Source of the DNA: DAITQM01 sp039794245 | GTDB taxonomy: Bacteria; Pseudomonadota; Gammaproteobacteria; Xanthomonadales; Wenzhouxiangellaceae | NCBI GenBank assembly: GCA_039794245.1 | Contig: JBDIVS010000001.1 | Coordinates: forward strand, 1-64,000 | Reading direction: 5' to 3' | DNA length: 64,000 nt | Part shown: positions 9,007-17,958 of the stretch, in pieces | Layout: every line of letters starts with the position of its first letter | Numbering within the stretch: the first letter of the stretch is position 1 | Notes under the pieces: generated by a model | Databases searched by the model: none | Told to the model about the DNA's origin: nothing | The model's input: the letters and a program-made list of their open reading frames with translations, nothing else | Made by a program: the position numbers and the translations under genes

Positions 9007-10185
9007 ATGACCGCCAATCCCATCGTCATCTGCGGCGCCAAGCGGACCCCGATCGGTTCGTTCCAGGGGCAGTTCCAGCCGCTTGCCGCTCCGGCCCTCG
9101 GCGCCGCGGCGATCCGCGCCGCGCTCGAACACAGCGCCATAGAAGCGGAAAAAGTGAGTGAAGTGCTGATGGGCTGCGTGCTGCCCGCCGGCGTCGGCCA
9201 GGCACCGGCGCGCCAGGCATCGCTCGCCGCCGGCCTGCCGCTCGCCGCCGGCTGCACCACGGTGAACAAGGTGTGCGGCTCGGGGATGAAGGCCATCATG
9301 CTCGGCGCCGATCTTATCGCCGCCGGCAGCGCCGAGGTCGTCGTCGCCGGCGGCATGGAATCGATGTCCAACGCCCCCTATCTGCTGCCCAAGGCGCGCG
9401 GCGGCTACCGCCTGGGGCACGGCGAGATCATCGATCACCTGTTCTACGACGGCCTGCAAAACCCCTATGATCGATTACTGATGGGCCAGTTCGGTGACCG
9501 CTGCGCGGCGCATTATCAGTTCAGCCGCGCCGAACAGGATGCTTTCGCCGCAACTTCGGTGCGCCGCGCGATGGCCGCGATGGACGGCGATTTTTTGCAC
9601 GAAATCACCGCCGTCGAGGTCACGGTACGCGGCCAGACACAGCGTTACGACCGCGACGAGGAACCGCCGCGCTGCAAACTCGACAAAATCCCGGCGCTCA
9701 AACCGGCCTTTGCCAGTGACGGGACGGTTACCGCCGCTAACGCCTCGAAGATTTCCGACGGTGCCGCCGCCGTGATCCTGGCCCGCGAGATCGACGCCGC
9801 GCATCTTCGCACCACGCCGCTCGCTGTCCTCGTCGGTCACGCCACGCACGCCCAGGAGCCGGAGTGGTTCACGACCGCGCCGATCGGCGCCATCTCGCGC
9901 TTGATGGACAAGATTGGCTGGACTGTCGACGAGGTCGATCTTTTCGAAATCAACGAAGCGTTTGCGGTGGTGACGATGGCCGCGATCCGCGACCTTAAAC
10001 TCGATCCGGAAAAAGTCAACGTCAACGGCGGCGCCTGCGCCCTCGGCCATCCGATCGGCGCCAGCGGCGCCCGGCTGGTCGTCACGCTGCTCAACGCCCT
10101 GGCCCGGCGCGGCCTGAAACGCGGCATCGCAGCGCTGTGCATCGGCGGCGGCGAGGCCACCGCAGTGGCGATCGAAAGGCTCTGA
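9007..10185 (+). CDS. atoB: Acetyl-CoA C-acetyltransferase (thiolase)
   Basis: Thiolase of 392 residues. The nucleophilic cysteine is in NKVCGSGMKAIML (Cys90), with GGMESMSNAPY, NVNGGACALGHPIGASGAR and the terminal CIGGGEATAVAIERL carrying the second active cysteine. In this operon it most likely cleaves acetoacetyl-CoA to acetyl-CoA after HMG-CoA lyase releases acetoacetate; a CoA transferase or synthetase for acetoacetate is not nearby. An AAGGAG ribosome site lies about six bases upstream of the ATG. Stop is two bases before the next gene. Confidence 0.92.
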   Translation: MTANPIVICGAKRTPIGSFQGQFQPLAAPALGAAAIRAALEHSAIEAEKVSEVLMGCVLPAGVGQAPARQASLAAGLPLAAGCTTVNKVCGSGMKAIMLGADLIAAGSAEVVVAGGMESMSNAPYLLPKARGGYRLGHGEIIDHLFYDGLQNPYDRLLMGQFGDRCAAHYQFSRAEQDAFAATSVRRAMAAMDGDFLHEITAVEVTVRGQTQRYDRDEEPPRCKLDKIPALKPAFASDGTVTAANASKISDGAAAVILAREIDAAHLRTTPLAVLVGHATHAQEPEWFTTAPIGAISRLMDKIGWTVDEVDLFEINEAFAVVTMAAIRDLKLDPEKVNVNGGACALGHPIGASGARLVVTLLNALARRGLKRGIAALCIGGGEATAVAIERL

Positions 10186-10187
10186 AC

Positions 10188-11795
10188 ATGACGACGCTGG
10201 CGACCCAGGCGGTGCCCGGCAGCGACGAATTCAAGGCCAATGCCGCGCACATGGCGGCCCTGGTCGCCGAGTGGCGAGAGCGCCAGAAACAGGCCGCCGC
10301 CGGCGGCGGCGAAGCGGCGCGCGAGAAGCACACAGCGCGCGGCAAACTGCTGCCCAGGGCGCGGATCGCCCATCTGCTCGACGACGGCAGCCCGTTTCTC
10401 GAACTCTCGCCGCTCGCCGCTTGTGGACTTTACGATGACCAGGCGCCGGCCGCCGGCCTGATCTCTGGCCTCGGCACCGTCGGCGGCACGCCGGTGATGG
10501 TGATCGCCAACGACGCGACGGTCAAAGGCGGCACGTATTTCCCGCTGACCGTCAAAAAACACCTGCGCGCCCAGGAAATCGCCGCCGAGAACCACCTGCC
10601 CTGCATTTACCTCGTCGATTCCGGCGGCGCCTATCTGCCCTTGCAGGACGAGGTGTTTCCCGATCGCGACCATTTCGGCCGGATTTTCTACAACCAGGCC
10701 AGGCTGTCGGCCGCCAACATCCCGCAGATCGCCGTCGTCATGGGTTCGTGCACCGCCGGTGGCGCCTACGTCCCGGCGATGAGCGACGAGACGATCATCG
10801 TCCGCGACCAGGGGACGATCTTTCTTGGCGGCCCGCCCCTGGTCAAGGCGGCGACCGGCGAGGAGGTCGATGCCGAAACCCTGGGCGGCGCCGAAGTCCA
10901 CACCACGCGCTCGGGCGTCGCCGATCACTTCGCCGAGAACGACGCCCACGCCCTGGCCATCGCCCGCGACCTGGTCCGCCATCTCAACCGCCCGCCGTTG
11001 CCGCCACCGCCCGCTGCGCCGCGCCCGCCCAAGCTCGATCCGGGCGAACTGTACGGCCTGATCCCGCAGGATACGCGTTACCCCTACGACGTCAGGGAAG
11101 TGATCGGCCGGCTGGTCGACGGCTCGGAGTTCAGCGAATTCAAGGCGCGTTACGGCAAGACGCTGGTCACCGGCTTCGCCCATATCGGCGGCTGGCCGCT
11201 CGGCATCGTCGCCAACAACGGCATCCTATTTTCCGAATCGGCGCTGAAAGGCGCGCATTTCATCCAGCTTTGCAACCAGCGCGGCATCCCGCTTTTGTTC
11301 CTGCAGAACATCACCGGGTTCATGGTCGGCAGCAAATACGAGGCCGGCGGCATCGCCCGCGACGGCGCCAAGATGGTCACTGCGGTCGCCTGTTCCAGCG
11401 TTCCCAGGTTCACCGTGATCATCGGCGGCTCGTTCGGCGCTGGGAACTACGCGATGTGCGGTCGCGGCTATCAGCCGCGTTTTCTGTGGACCTGGCCCAA
11501 CGCTCGGATCTCGGTGATGGGCGGTGAGCAGGCGGCCACCGTGCTCGCCATGGTGCGCCGCGAAGGGCTCGAAAAACGCGGTGCCGAATGGCCGGCGGCG
11601 GCCGAGGAAGCCTTCCGCGCCGAAATCCGCGCCCAGTACGAAACGCAGGGCAATCCCTATTACGCCACCGCCCGGCTGTGGGACGACGGCATCATCGATC
11701 CGCTCGACACCCGGCGCGTGCTGGCGCTCGCCCTTGCCGTCGCCGCCGCCGGTCCGGCGGCGCCGGCGGCGCGCTACGGTGTGTTCCGGATGTGA
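10188..11795 (+). CDS. liuB: Methylcrotonyl-CoA carboxylase, carboxyltransferase (beta) subunit
   Basis: Carboxyltransferase subunit of 535 residues that moves CO2 from biotin to 3-methylcrotonyl-CoA, making 3-methylglutaconyl-CoA with the LiuD biotin subunit. Two crotonase-fold carboxyltransferase halves are visible: the N-terminal half with YLVDSGGAYLPLQDEVFPD and MGSCTAGGAYVPAMSDE, and the C-terminal half with FLQNITGFMVGSKYEAGGIA and GGSFGAGNYAMCGR. The ATG at 10188 directly follows the thiolase stop; the frame is open further upstream but only in thiolase-coding sequence. Confidence 0.95.
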   Translation: MTTLATQAVPGSDEFKANAAHMAALVAEWRERQKQAAAGGGEAAREKHTARGKLLPRARIAHLLDDGSPFLELSPLAACGLYDDQAPAAGLISGLGTVGGTPVMVIANDATVKGGTYFPLTVKKHLRAQEIAAENHLPCIYLVDSGGAYLPLQDEVFPDRDHFGRIFYNQARLSAANIPQIAVVMGSCTAGGAYVPAMSDETIIVRDQGTIFLGGPPLVKAATGEEVDAETLGGAEVHTTRSGVADHFAENDAHALAIARDLVRHLNRPPLPPPPAAPRPPKLDPGELYGLIPQDTRYPYDVREVIGRLVDGSEFSEFKARYGKTLVTGFAHIGGWPLGIVANNGILFSESALKGAHFIQLCNQRGIPLLFLQNITGFMVGSKYEAGGIARDGAKMVTAVACSSVPRFTVIIGGSFGAGNYAMCGRGYQPRFLWTWPNARISVMGGEQAATVLAMVRREGLEKRGAEWPAAAEEAFRAEIRAQYETQGNPYYATARLWDDGIIDPLDTRRVLALALAVAAAGPAAPAARYGVFRM

Positions 11796-12625
11796 ACCCG
11801 CCACCTGCCGATCTGCCCTCCGTCGTCTGCCGCCGCGACGGCCGCGTGGCGTTCCTCGAACTCGACCGCCCGGAAATTCACAACGCGTTCGACGACCGGC
11901 TCGTCACCGATCTCGGCGCGGCGCTCGAATCGCTGGCCGGCGACGAGGATCTGACCGCCGTTGTGCTGACCGGCCGCGGCAAAACGTTTTCGGCCGGCGC
12001 CGACCTCAACTGGATGCGGCAGATGGCCGAAGCCGGCAAAGCCGAAAACCAGGCCGATGCCGAAAAACTCGCCTCACTGATGCGCCTTTTGAATTATTTT
12101 CCGCGGCCGACGATCGCCCGGGTCAACGGCTCGGCCTATGGCGGCGGTGTCGGCCTGATCGCCTGCTGCGATATCGCAATCGGCGTCGAGCACGCCAAGT
12201 TCGCCTTGAGCGAAGTCCGTCTCGGCCTCGTACCGGCGGTGATCTCGCCTTATGTTGCAGCGGCGATCGGCGGCCGCCAGGCACGTCGTTATTTCATCAG
12301 CGGCGAAGTTTTCGATGCCCAGACGGCTGAGCGCCTGGGACTTCTGCACGAGATCGTCCCCGCCGCCGAACTCGACGCCACACTCGATCGCGTGCTGCAT
12401 TGGTTGGCCAAAGGCGGGCCGCAGGCCCAACGCGAAGCCAAGCGGCTCGCCCTGCGTTGCGCCGGCCGGCTGCCGGCCGAATCGTTGAAGCAGGATCGCG
12501 AACACGCCGCGCTGATCGCCCGCCTGCGGGCCGCGCCCGAGGCACAGGACGGCATCGCCGCCTTCCTGGCGCAGCAACCGCCGCCCTGGGCGCCGCCGGG
12601 CGAGGACGACAAGACCGATGTTTGA
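11792..12625 (+). CDS. liuC: Methylglutaconyl-CoA hydratase (enoyl-CoA hydratase family)
   Basis: Crotonase-fold hydratase of 277 residues, placed to hydrate 3-methylglutaconyl-CoA to HMG-CoA. Signs: LDRPEIHNAFDDRL, the oxyanion segment FSAGADLNWM, NGSAYGGGVGLIACCDIA, and LSEVRLGLVPAVISPYV with the catalytic glutamate region. The start is a GTG at 11792 that overlaps the liuB stop as GTGA, a classic coupled junction; the frame upstream is a shadow of liuB. The stop overlaps the liuD start by eight bases. Substrate assignment rests mainly on operon position. Confidence 0.88.
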   Translation: MNPPPADLPSVVCRRDGRVAFLELDRPEIHNAFDDRLVTDLGAALESLAGDEDLTAVVLTGRGKTFSAGADLNWMRQMAEAGKAENQADAEKLASLMRLLNYFPRPTIARVNGSAYGGGVGLIACCDIAIGVEHAKFALSEVRLGLVPAVISPYVAAAIGGRQARRYFISGEVFDAQTAERLGLLHEIVPAAELDATLDRVLHWLAKGGPQAQREAKRLALRCAGRLPAESLKQDREHAALIARLRAAPEAQDGIAAFLAQQPPPWAPPGEDDKTDV

Positions 12626-14606
12626 CCGCCTCCTGATCGCCAATCGTGGCGAAATCGCCTGCCGCATCATCCGCACCTGCCGGCGGCTCGGCATCGAATG
12701 CGCCGTGGTTTACAGCGCCCACGACCGCGGCGCCCGGCACGTCAGATTAGCTGATTTTGCCTATCCGTTGCGCGGCGCGACGGCCGCCGAAACCTATCTC
12801 AACGCCACGGCGATCGTCGCCGCGGCACAGCGCTTCGGCGCCCGGGCCATCCACCCCGGCTACGGCTTTTTAGCTGAAAATGCGGCTTTCGCTTACACCG
12901 TCGAAAAAGCTGGCCTGGTCTTCGTCGGCCCGGCAGCGACGACTATCGAAAAAATGGGCTCGAAAGCCGCGGCCAAAACGATGATGCGCGCCGCCGGCGT
13001 GCCGGTCGTCCCGGGCGACGACGGCGCGGTGCAAGATGACGACCACCTCGCCGCTGCCGCCGGCGAGATCGGTTATCCGATTCTGCTCAAGGCGGCGGCC
13101 GGTGGCGGCGGCAAAGGCATGCGCCTGGTCGAAAAACCGGGCGAGTTCGCCGCCGCTCTCGATGCCGTACGCCGCGAAGCGCTCGGTGCATTCGGCGACG
13201 ATCAGGTCATCATCGAAAAATACCTCGCCGCGCCGCGCCATATCGAAGTGCAGATCTTCGGCGACCGGTACGGCAATCTCGTTCACCTCCACGAGCGCGA
13301 CTGCTCGGTCCAGCGCCGCCACCAGAAAATCATCGAGGAAGCGCCGGCTCCCGGTCTCGACCCCAAGATGCGCGATGCGATCCACCGTACCGCACTCGCC
13401 GCTGGGCGCGCCGTCGATTACGTCAACGCCGGAACCGTCGAAATGATTGTGGATGAAAATTCATTCTATTTCATGGAGATGAACACGAGACTTCAAGTAG
13501 AACATCCAGTCACGGAAGCGGTGACCGGTCTCGATCTCGTCGAGTGGCAGTTGCGTATCGCCGCCGGCGAACCGCTGCCGTTGACCCAGGACGAGATCGC
13601 CTGCCGCGGCCACGCGATCGAGGCCAGGCTGTACGCCGAAGACCCGGTGCGCGGCTTTTTGCCGTCGAGCGGCGTACTGACGATGTTCACGGTTCCGGAT
13701 ACGGCAGACGGCAACGGCGATCTCAGAATCGACAGCGGTTACGAGGCCGGCGACCACATCGGCATCCATTTCGATCCGCTGCTCGCCAAGTTCATCGCCA
13801 GCGGCGCCGAGCGGACGCAGGCCATTGCCCGCCTCAGCGGGGCGCTCGCCCACACCGCACTGAACGGCCCCAGGACCAATCTCGGCTTCTTGCAGGCCCT
13901 GCTCGCTTCTCCCGAATTTGCCGCCGCTCAGATCCGCACCGCGGCGATCGACCGGGATCTTGCTCAATTTTTAGAAGACAGCGCAGAACTGGCCGAACGC
14001 GCCCAACTGTTGGCGCTCGCCGCCCGCCTCGCCCGGCAGCTCGGCAGCCCGGCAGGCAATCCCTGGCTGGCCGGCGACGGCTGGAGCAACGGCGGGGCCC
14101 AGGCCATCACCTGGCGCCTGGCGCTCGGCGACAACGAAGTCGAATGGCGCCTCGAAAACACCGCTGCCGGTTGGCGGGTGCAACGCGCCGCCGAGCCGTC
14201 TGCAACCAACGCGCATCTCATTACCGATATGCGTTGGGATGGTTCTGACCTGGCCGCCACGCTCGACGGCATCGTCTGCCGATCGCCGGCCGTTGACGAG
14301 GGCGGGCGTCTGGCGCTGACCACCGGCGGCCGGCGTTTTACCGTCGTTTTTGTCGATACCCACGACATCGGACCGGCCGCCGACCCGCTGGCCGGCGGCC
14401 TGCACTCGCCGATGCCCGGCAAAATTGTCGCGGTGCGCGCCGCGGCCGGGGAACAAGTCGCCGCCGACCAGCCTCTGATCGTCATGGAAGCGATGAAAAT
14501 GGAAATCACGCTGCGCGCGCCGGCGGCGGGAACGGTGCAGGCGGTCCACGTCGGCGCCGGCGATTTCGTTGCCGCCGACGCGCTGCTGATCGGCTTTGCG
14601 CCATGA
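12618..14606 (+). CDS. liuD: Methylcrotonyl-CoA carboxylase, biotin-containing (alpha) subunit
   Basis: Biotin carboxylase plus biotin carrier protein, 662 residues. Domain order is the biotin carboxylase N-domain (LLIANRGEIACRIIRTC), ATP-grasp (KAAAGGGGKGMRLV, EKYLAAPRHIEVQIFGD, MEMNTRLQVEHPVTE), biotin carboxylase C-domain, a less conserved linker, and a C-terminal biotinyl domain with EAMKM, the biotinylated lysine at residue 627. Works with LiuB in leucine degradation. It overlaps both neighbours (8 bases with liuC, 4 with liuE). Confidence 0.95.
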   Translation: MFDRLLIANRGEIACRIIRTCRRLGIECAVVYSAHDRGARHVRLADFAYPLRGATAAETYLNATAIVAAAQRFGARAIHPGYGFLAENAAFAYTVEKAGLVFVGPAATTIEKMGSKAAAKTMMRAAGVPVVPGDDGAVQDDDHLAAAAGEIGYPILLKAAAGGGGKGMRLVEKPGEFAAALDAVRREALGAFGDDQVIIEKYLAAPRHIEVQIFGDRYGNLVHLHERDCSVQRRHQKIIEEAPAPGLDPKMRDAIHRTALAAGRAVDYVNAGTVEMIVDENSFYFMEMNTRLQVEHPVTEAVTGLDLVEWQLRIAAGEPLPLTQDEIACRGHAIEARLYAEDPVRGFLPSSGVLTMFTVPDTADGNGDLRIDSGYEAGDHIGIHFDPLLAKFIASGAERTQAIARLSGALAHTALNGPRTNLGFLQALLASPEFAAAQIRTAAIDRDLAQFLEDSAELAERAQLLALAARLARQLGSPAGNPWLAGDGWSNGGAQAITWRLALGDNEVEWRLENTAAGWRVQRAAEPSATNAHLITDMRWDGSDLAATLDGIVCRSPAVDEGGRLALTTGGRRFTVVFVDTHDIGPAADPLAGGLHSPMPGKIVAVRAAAGEQVAADQPLIVMEAMKMEITLRAPAAGTVQAVHVGAGDFVAADALLIGFAP

Positions 14607-15550
14607 GCGGCGCCGCCGGTGAAACGCGCGGTACGCCGGAGCGCGATATCACTGTGGTCGAAGTCGGGCCGCGCGACGGCCTGCAAGACGAACCGCGGCT
14701 TGTCAAGCTCGAAACCAAACTCGAACTGATCGCCCGCCTCGGCGTCTGCGGCTTCCCGGCGATCGAGGCCACCAGCTTCGTCAGCCCGAAGTGGATCCCG
14801 CAACTCGCCGACGCCGATCTGCTGCTGCCCAGAATCGAACGCCGTGCCGGTGTCCGCTACCCGGTACTGGTGCCCAATTCCACCGGCCTCAAACGGGCGC
14901 TGGCCGCCGGGGCGCGTGAAATCGCGATATTTTCCGCCGCCTCCGAAACCTTCAACCGGCGCAATATCAACTGTTCCATCGACGCCTCGTTGAGACGCTA
15001 CGAACCGGTCGCCGCCGCCGCGCGCCAGGCCGGTTTATGGATTCGTGGCTATATCTCCTGCACCGTCGGCTGCCCCTACGAAGGCTGGATCGAGCCCGCC
15101 GCCGTCGCCGCCGTCGCCGCCCGCCTCGCCGCCCTCGGCTGCGACGAAATCTCGCTCGGCGACACGATCGGCGTCGCCACCCCGAACCGCGCCACGGCGA
15201 TGCTCAGGGCCGTCGCCGGCGAAGTGCCGGTCGAACGCCTGGCGATCCATTTCCACGATACCTACGGCCAGGCGCTGGCCAACATCCTCGCCTGCCTCGA
15301 CCTCGGCGTCAGAACCATCGACGCCTCGATCGCCGGCCTCGGCGGCTGCCCCTATGCCCGCGGCGCCAGCGGCAACGTCGCCAGCGAAGACGTCATCTAC
15401 CTGCTGCACGGACTCGGCTTGACCACCGGCATCGACCTCGACCAGGCCGCCCTCACCGGCCAGTGGATCTCCGATCTCCTCGACCGCCGCAACCAAAGCC
15501 GCGCCGGCCGCGCCATCGTCAAACGCCGCCTCGACACCCCCAGCCCATAG
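14603..15550 (+). CDS. liuE: Hydroxymethylglutaryl-CoA lyase
   Basis: Cleaves HMG-CoA to acetyl-CoA and acetoacetate, the last step of the leucine pathway; TIM-barrel HMGL-like enzyme of 315 residues. Motifs: EVGPRDGLQDEPR at the N-terminus, EATSFVSPKWIPQLAD, GDTIGVATP, HFHDTYGQALAN, and GLGGCPYARGASGNVASEDV with the active cysteine. Starts at ATGA overlapping the liuD stop. No clear terminator is seen after it. Confidence 0.95.
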   Translation: MSGAAGETRGTPERDITVVEVGPRDGLQDEPRLVKLETKLELIARLGVCGFPAIEATSFVSPKWIPQLADADLLLPRIERRAGVRYPVLVPNSTGLKRALAAGAREIAIFSAASETFNRRNINCSIDASLRRYEPVAAAARQAGLWIRGYISCTVGCPYEGWIEPAAVAAVAARLAALGCDEISLGDTIGVATPNRATAMLRAVAGEVPVERLAIHFHDTYGQALANILACLDLGVRTIDASIAGLGGCPYARGASGNVASEDVIYLLHGLGLTTGIDLDQAALTGQWISDLLDRRNQSRAGRAIVKRRLDTPSP

Positions 15551-15680
15551 GCCCTTCGGGCTTGCCGGAAAGCCAAAAGCCGCCAAGATCGCCAGGATTC
15601 AGCAGATGGCATTCCAGTCTGGCATATCAGCCTGCACCTGGATTGAATGGTTCGCAAATGCCGGTCACGCAATGGATTCC

Positions 15681-15707
15681 ACCACGAAGGAACGAAGCAC
15701 ACGAAGG
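15681..15707. repeat. ACCACGAAGG-type intergenic repeat, copy 1
   Basis: ACCACGAAGG followed by AACGAAGCACACGAAGG. A related stretch lies at 16428-16455 on the other side of the Uma2 pseudogene, and a weaker version (CACCACGCAGCACACGAAGG) at 58583-58602. Short direct repeats with this wording occur between genes only. Confidence 0.5.
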
Positions 15708-15812
15708 TCACACTCCGGCAGATTCCATCCTTATGACGCCCTCCCCGCCGGTGTTGGAGTGCCGGGGTGGGGGCGTGCTAAAATCCCAACCAACATGATG
15801 CTCTGACCCATC

Positions 15813-16372
15813 ATGACCGATCCGGCCGCCTGCCGCGCAACATACGAAGACATCATCGCCCTCCCCGAAAATCGGGTGGGTGAGATTTTTCACGGCCGGT
15901 TGTACACTCATCAGCGACCCGCCCCCAAACATGCCCAGGCCTATTCCGCGCTAGGCGGCAAACTGGGCAATGCCTATGGCTGGGGCCGGGACGGCCCAGG
16001 CGGCTGGTGGATTCTCGACGAACCGGAACTGCACCTCGGCGGCGATATCATCGTGCCCGCTATCGCCGGCTGGCGCCGCAAACGCCTGCCCGCCCTACCC
16101 GATACCGCCTGGTTCGAACTCGCCCCCGACTTTGCCTGCGAAATCCTCTCCCCGTCCACCGCGCGCACCGACCGCGCCCTGAAGATGCCGATCTACGCCC
16201 GCGAAGGCGTCGCCCACCTGTGGCTCGTCGATTCCGACGCCCACACCCTGGAGATCTACCGTCTCCAGGACAACCAGCGCTGGCTGCGCTCGCCACCCTC
16301 AAAGAAAACGACCCCGTCCAACAACCCCCGTTCGACGCCATCACCTTCGGACTCGATACACTGTGGGCCTAA
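15813..16372 (+). pseudogene. Frameshifted Uma2-family (DUF820) putative endonuclease
   Basis: The reading frame from 15813 gives a good Uma2 protein: ALGGKLGNAYG, LDEPELHLGGDIIVPAIAGW, then PDFACEILSPSTARTDRALK with the PD-(D/E)xK-like core, and GVAHLWLVDSDAHTLEIYRL. Near 16280-16290 the frame is lost; the expected C-terminus (ATLKENDPVQQPPFDAITF, ending LDTLWA) continues in another frame to a stop at 16372. One missing or extra base in CTGGCTGCGCTCGCC would explain it. Uma2 genes are widespread, often multicopy and of unclear role. A sequencing error is an alternative. The surviving frame runs on to 16553 with non-family residues. Confidence 0.75.
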
Positions 16373-16427
16373 GCCGCCGCCCACAGAAACAAGCAGCCAC
16401 CACACTCACAGAAAGCGTGTATCCCCC

Positions 16428-16455
16428 ACCACGAAGGGACGAAGGAGCAGGAAGG
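16428..16455. repeat. ACCACGAAGG-type intergenic repeat, copy 2
   Basis: ACCACGAAGGGACGAAGGAG followed by CAGGAAGG, similar to 15681-15707. With that copy it brackets the Uma2 pseudogene. The rest of 16373-16653 holds no gene that I can support. Confidence 0.45.
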
Positions 16456-16653
16456 GTAATTGCTTGCCCCATCCGGCCACAGGTGAATTCCAAATCGCTA
16501 TCGAAATCGGGAACAAGATCGACGGCTATTTTCGAACCCGACGGAATGGCTAAGGTCAAGTTCGTTAAAAGGCGGCCGGAGGTTCGGGCTGCATGCGCGG
16601 CGGGTTTTGCCCGATAATAGGGGTTGTACTTGTTGGACTTAAATGGTTTTTTT

Positions 16654-17421
16654 ATGGAAAACAATCAAATCAAAGCGGTGATTTCGGGCGGTGTTTCGGG
16701 CCTGGGCCTGGCGGTGGCGCGGCGGTTCATCGCCGATGGCGGGCTGGTGGCGCTGCTCGATGTCGATGCGAGCAAGGCGGCGGCGGCGCTGGCCGAACTG
16801 GGCGACCGGGCGTGTTTCGTGGCTGTCGATGTGACCGATGAAGCAGCGCTGCGCGCCGCGCTGCAAAAAGCCGTGGCGCACTGCGCGGGGCTCAATGTGG
16901 CGGTGGCCTGCGCCGGGGTGCTCGGTGCCGGGCGGGCGCTGGGCCGCGATGGGCCGCTGCCGCTCGCCTCGTTCCGGCGCACAGTCGATATCAATCTGCT
17001 CGGCACCTTCAATCTGGCGAAGGAGGCGGCGGCGATCATGCAGCAGCAGCCGGCCGACAGCGACGGTGAACGCGGGGTCATCGTCAATACCGCCAGCATC
17101 GCAGCCTACGAGGGGCAGATCGGCCAGGCGGCTTATGCCGCGTCGAAAGGCGGCATCGCCGGGATGACGCTGCCGCTGGCGCGCGAGTTCGCGCGTTTCG
17201 GCATTCGCGTCGTCAGCGTCGCGCCGGGCGTTTTCCATACGCCGATGGTCGATACGATGCCGCCGGATGTACAGGCAGCGCTCGCTTCCGGCATCCCGTT
17301 CCCGCCCCGCCTGGGCAAGCCCGCCGAGTTTGCCGACCTGGTGGCCCATATCGTCGCCAACGGTTACCTGAACGGCGTCACTCTGCGTCTCGACGGCGCG
17401 CTCCGGATGCAGCCGAAATGA
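16654..17421 (+). CDS. HSD10-like 3-hydroxyacyl-CoA dehydrogenase (SDR family)
   Basis: SDR enzyme of 255 residues resembling type II 3-hydroxyacyl-CoA dehydrogenase / 2-methyl-3-hydroxybutyryl-CoA dehydrogenase. Features: cofactor loop SGGVSGLGLAVARRF, the long HSD10 insert MQQQPADSDGERGVIVNTAS, YAASKGGIAGMTLPLARE (YxxxK), SVAPGVFHTPMVDTMP, and a family-typical ending NGYLNGVTLRLDGALRM. The start at 16654 (MENNQ) is preferred over the in-frame ATG at 16624. It would act in isoleucine or short-chain fatty-acid breakdown, which suits the leucine operon nearby, but it is transcribed separately. Confidence 0.85.
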   Translation: MENNQIKAVISGGVSGLGLAVARRFIADGGLVALLDVDASKAAAALAELGDRACFVAVDVTDEAALRAALQKAVAHCAGLNVAVACAGVLGAGRALGRDGPLPLASFRRTVDINLLGTFNLAKEAAAIMQQQPADSDGERGVIVNTASIAAYEGQIGQAAYAASKGGIAGMTLPLAREFARFGIRVVSVAPGVFHTPMVDTMPPDVQAALASGIPFPPRLGKPAEFADLVAHIVANGYLNGVTLRLDGALRMQPK

Positions 17422-17819
17422 AAACTTTCAGTGAAATCAGAGCGTTCGTAAATAAACATCATAAATTACTTCAGGACGAACCGTTTCTGATCAGTATCGA
17501 GACGGATATCGGCAAGCGCAAGCAGAGCCTGTTCCTGGCCGAGATCAAGGACCGCGACGGGCGCAATTTTTTGCGCCTGGAAACGCCGGTCGCGCCGCTC
17601 GCTGTGTTCGATGCCGAAAAATGCCTGCGCATCAACCTGATGCTCCGCCTCGGCTATCTCGCGGTCGGCGATCTCGAGGGCGTGCCGTACATCAAGCTGG
17701 TCGCCAATTACGATTACGAATCGCTGACCCCCGCCCTGCTCACCCACGGCATCGAAACCCTCGCCCCGCTCGCCGACGAGATGGAGCAGGCGCTTGGCGC
17801 CGGCGCCGATTTCAGTTGA
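17418..17819 (+). CDS. Conserved-looking small protein of unknown function
   Basis: 133 residues, translationally coupled to the dehydrogenase before it (ATGA overlap). I do not recognise the family. The N-terminus is basic and helical, followed by alternating hydrophobic strands (PFLISIETDIG, QSLFLAEIKD, PYIKLVANYDYE) and a last helix ETLAPLADEMEQAL. That strand-helix plan with a terminal AD-x-x-E helix is reminiscent of YbjN/type III chaperone-like folds, but this is only a shape impression. The tight coupling suggests a partner or stability role for the enzyme. Confidence 0.7.
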   Translation: MKTFSEIRAFVNKHHKLLQDEPFLISIETDIGKRKQSLFLAEIKDRDGRNFLRLETPVAPLAVFDAEKCLRINLMLRLGYLAVGDLEGVPYIKLVANYDYESLTPALLTHGIETLAPLADEMEQALGAGADFS

Positions 17820-17958
17820 CGCCCATGCCGCCCGCACTTCAACGGTATAACCCGGGGTGAACCGCAGGTATGAAAAATCCGGCTTCCGCCGGCCCGTGCC
17901 GGCAACCGCGGTTTGAATACCGTAGATGTCATTTCAACCATACTTGGGAGATCATGAA

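Noticed and set aside
6709..9459. 916-residue minus-strand open frame
   Set aside because: It is exactly antisense to ldh, liuA and the start of atoB. Its residues are a composition-driven mix of A, G, R, D and H with no domain; long antisense frames are expected at this GC content.
9837..11183. 448-residue minus-strand open frame
   Set aside because: Shadow of the thiolase 3' end and liuB, with no recognisable domain.
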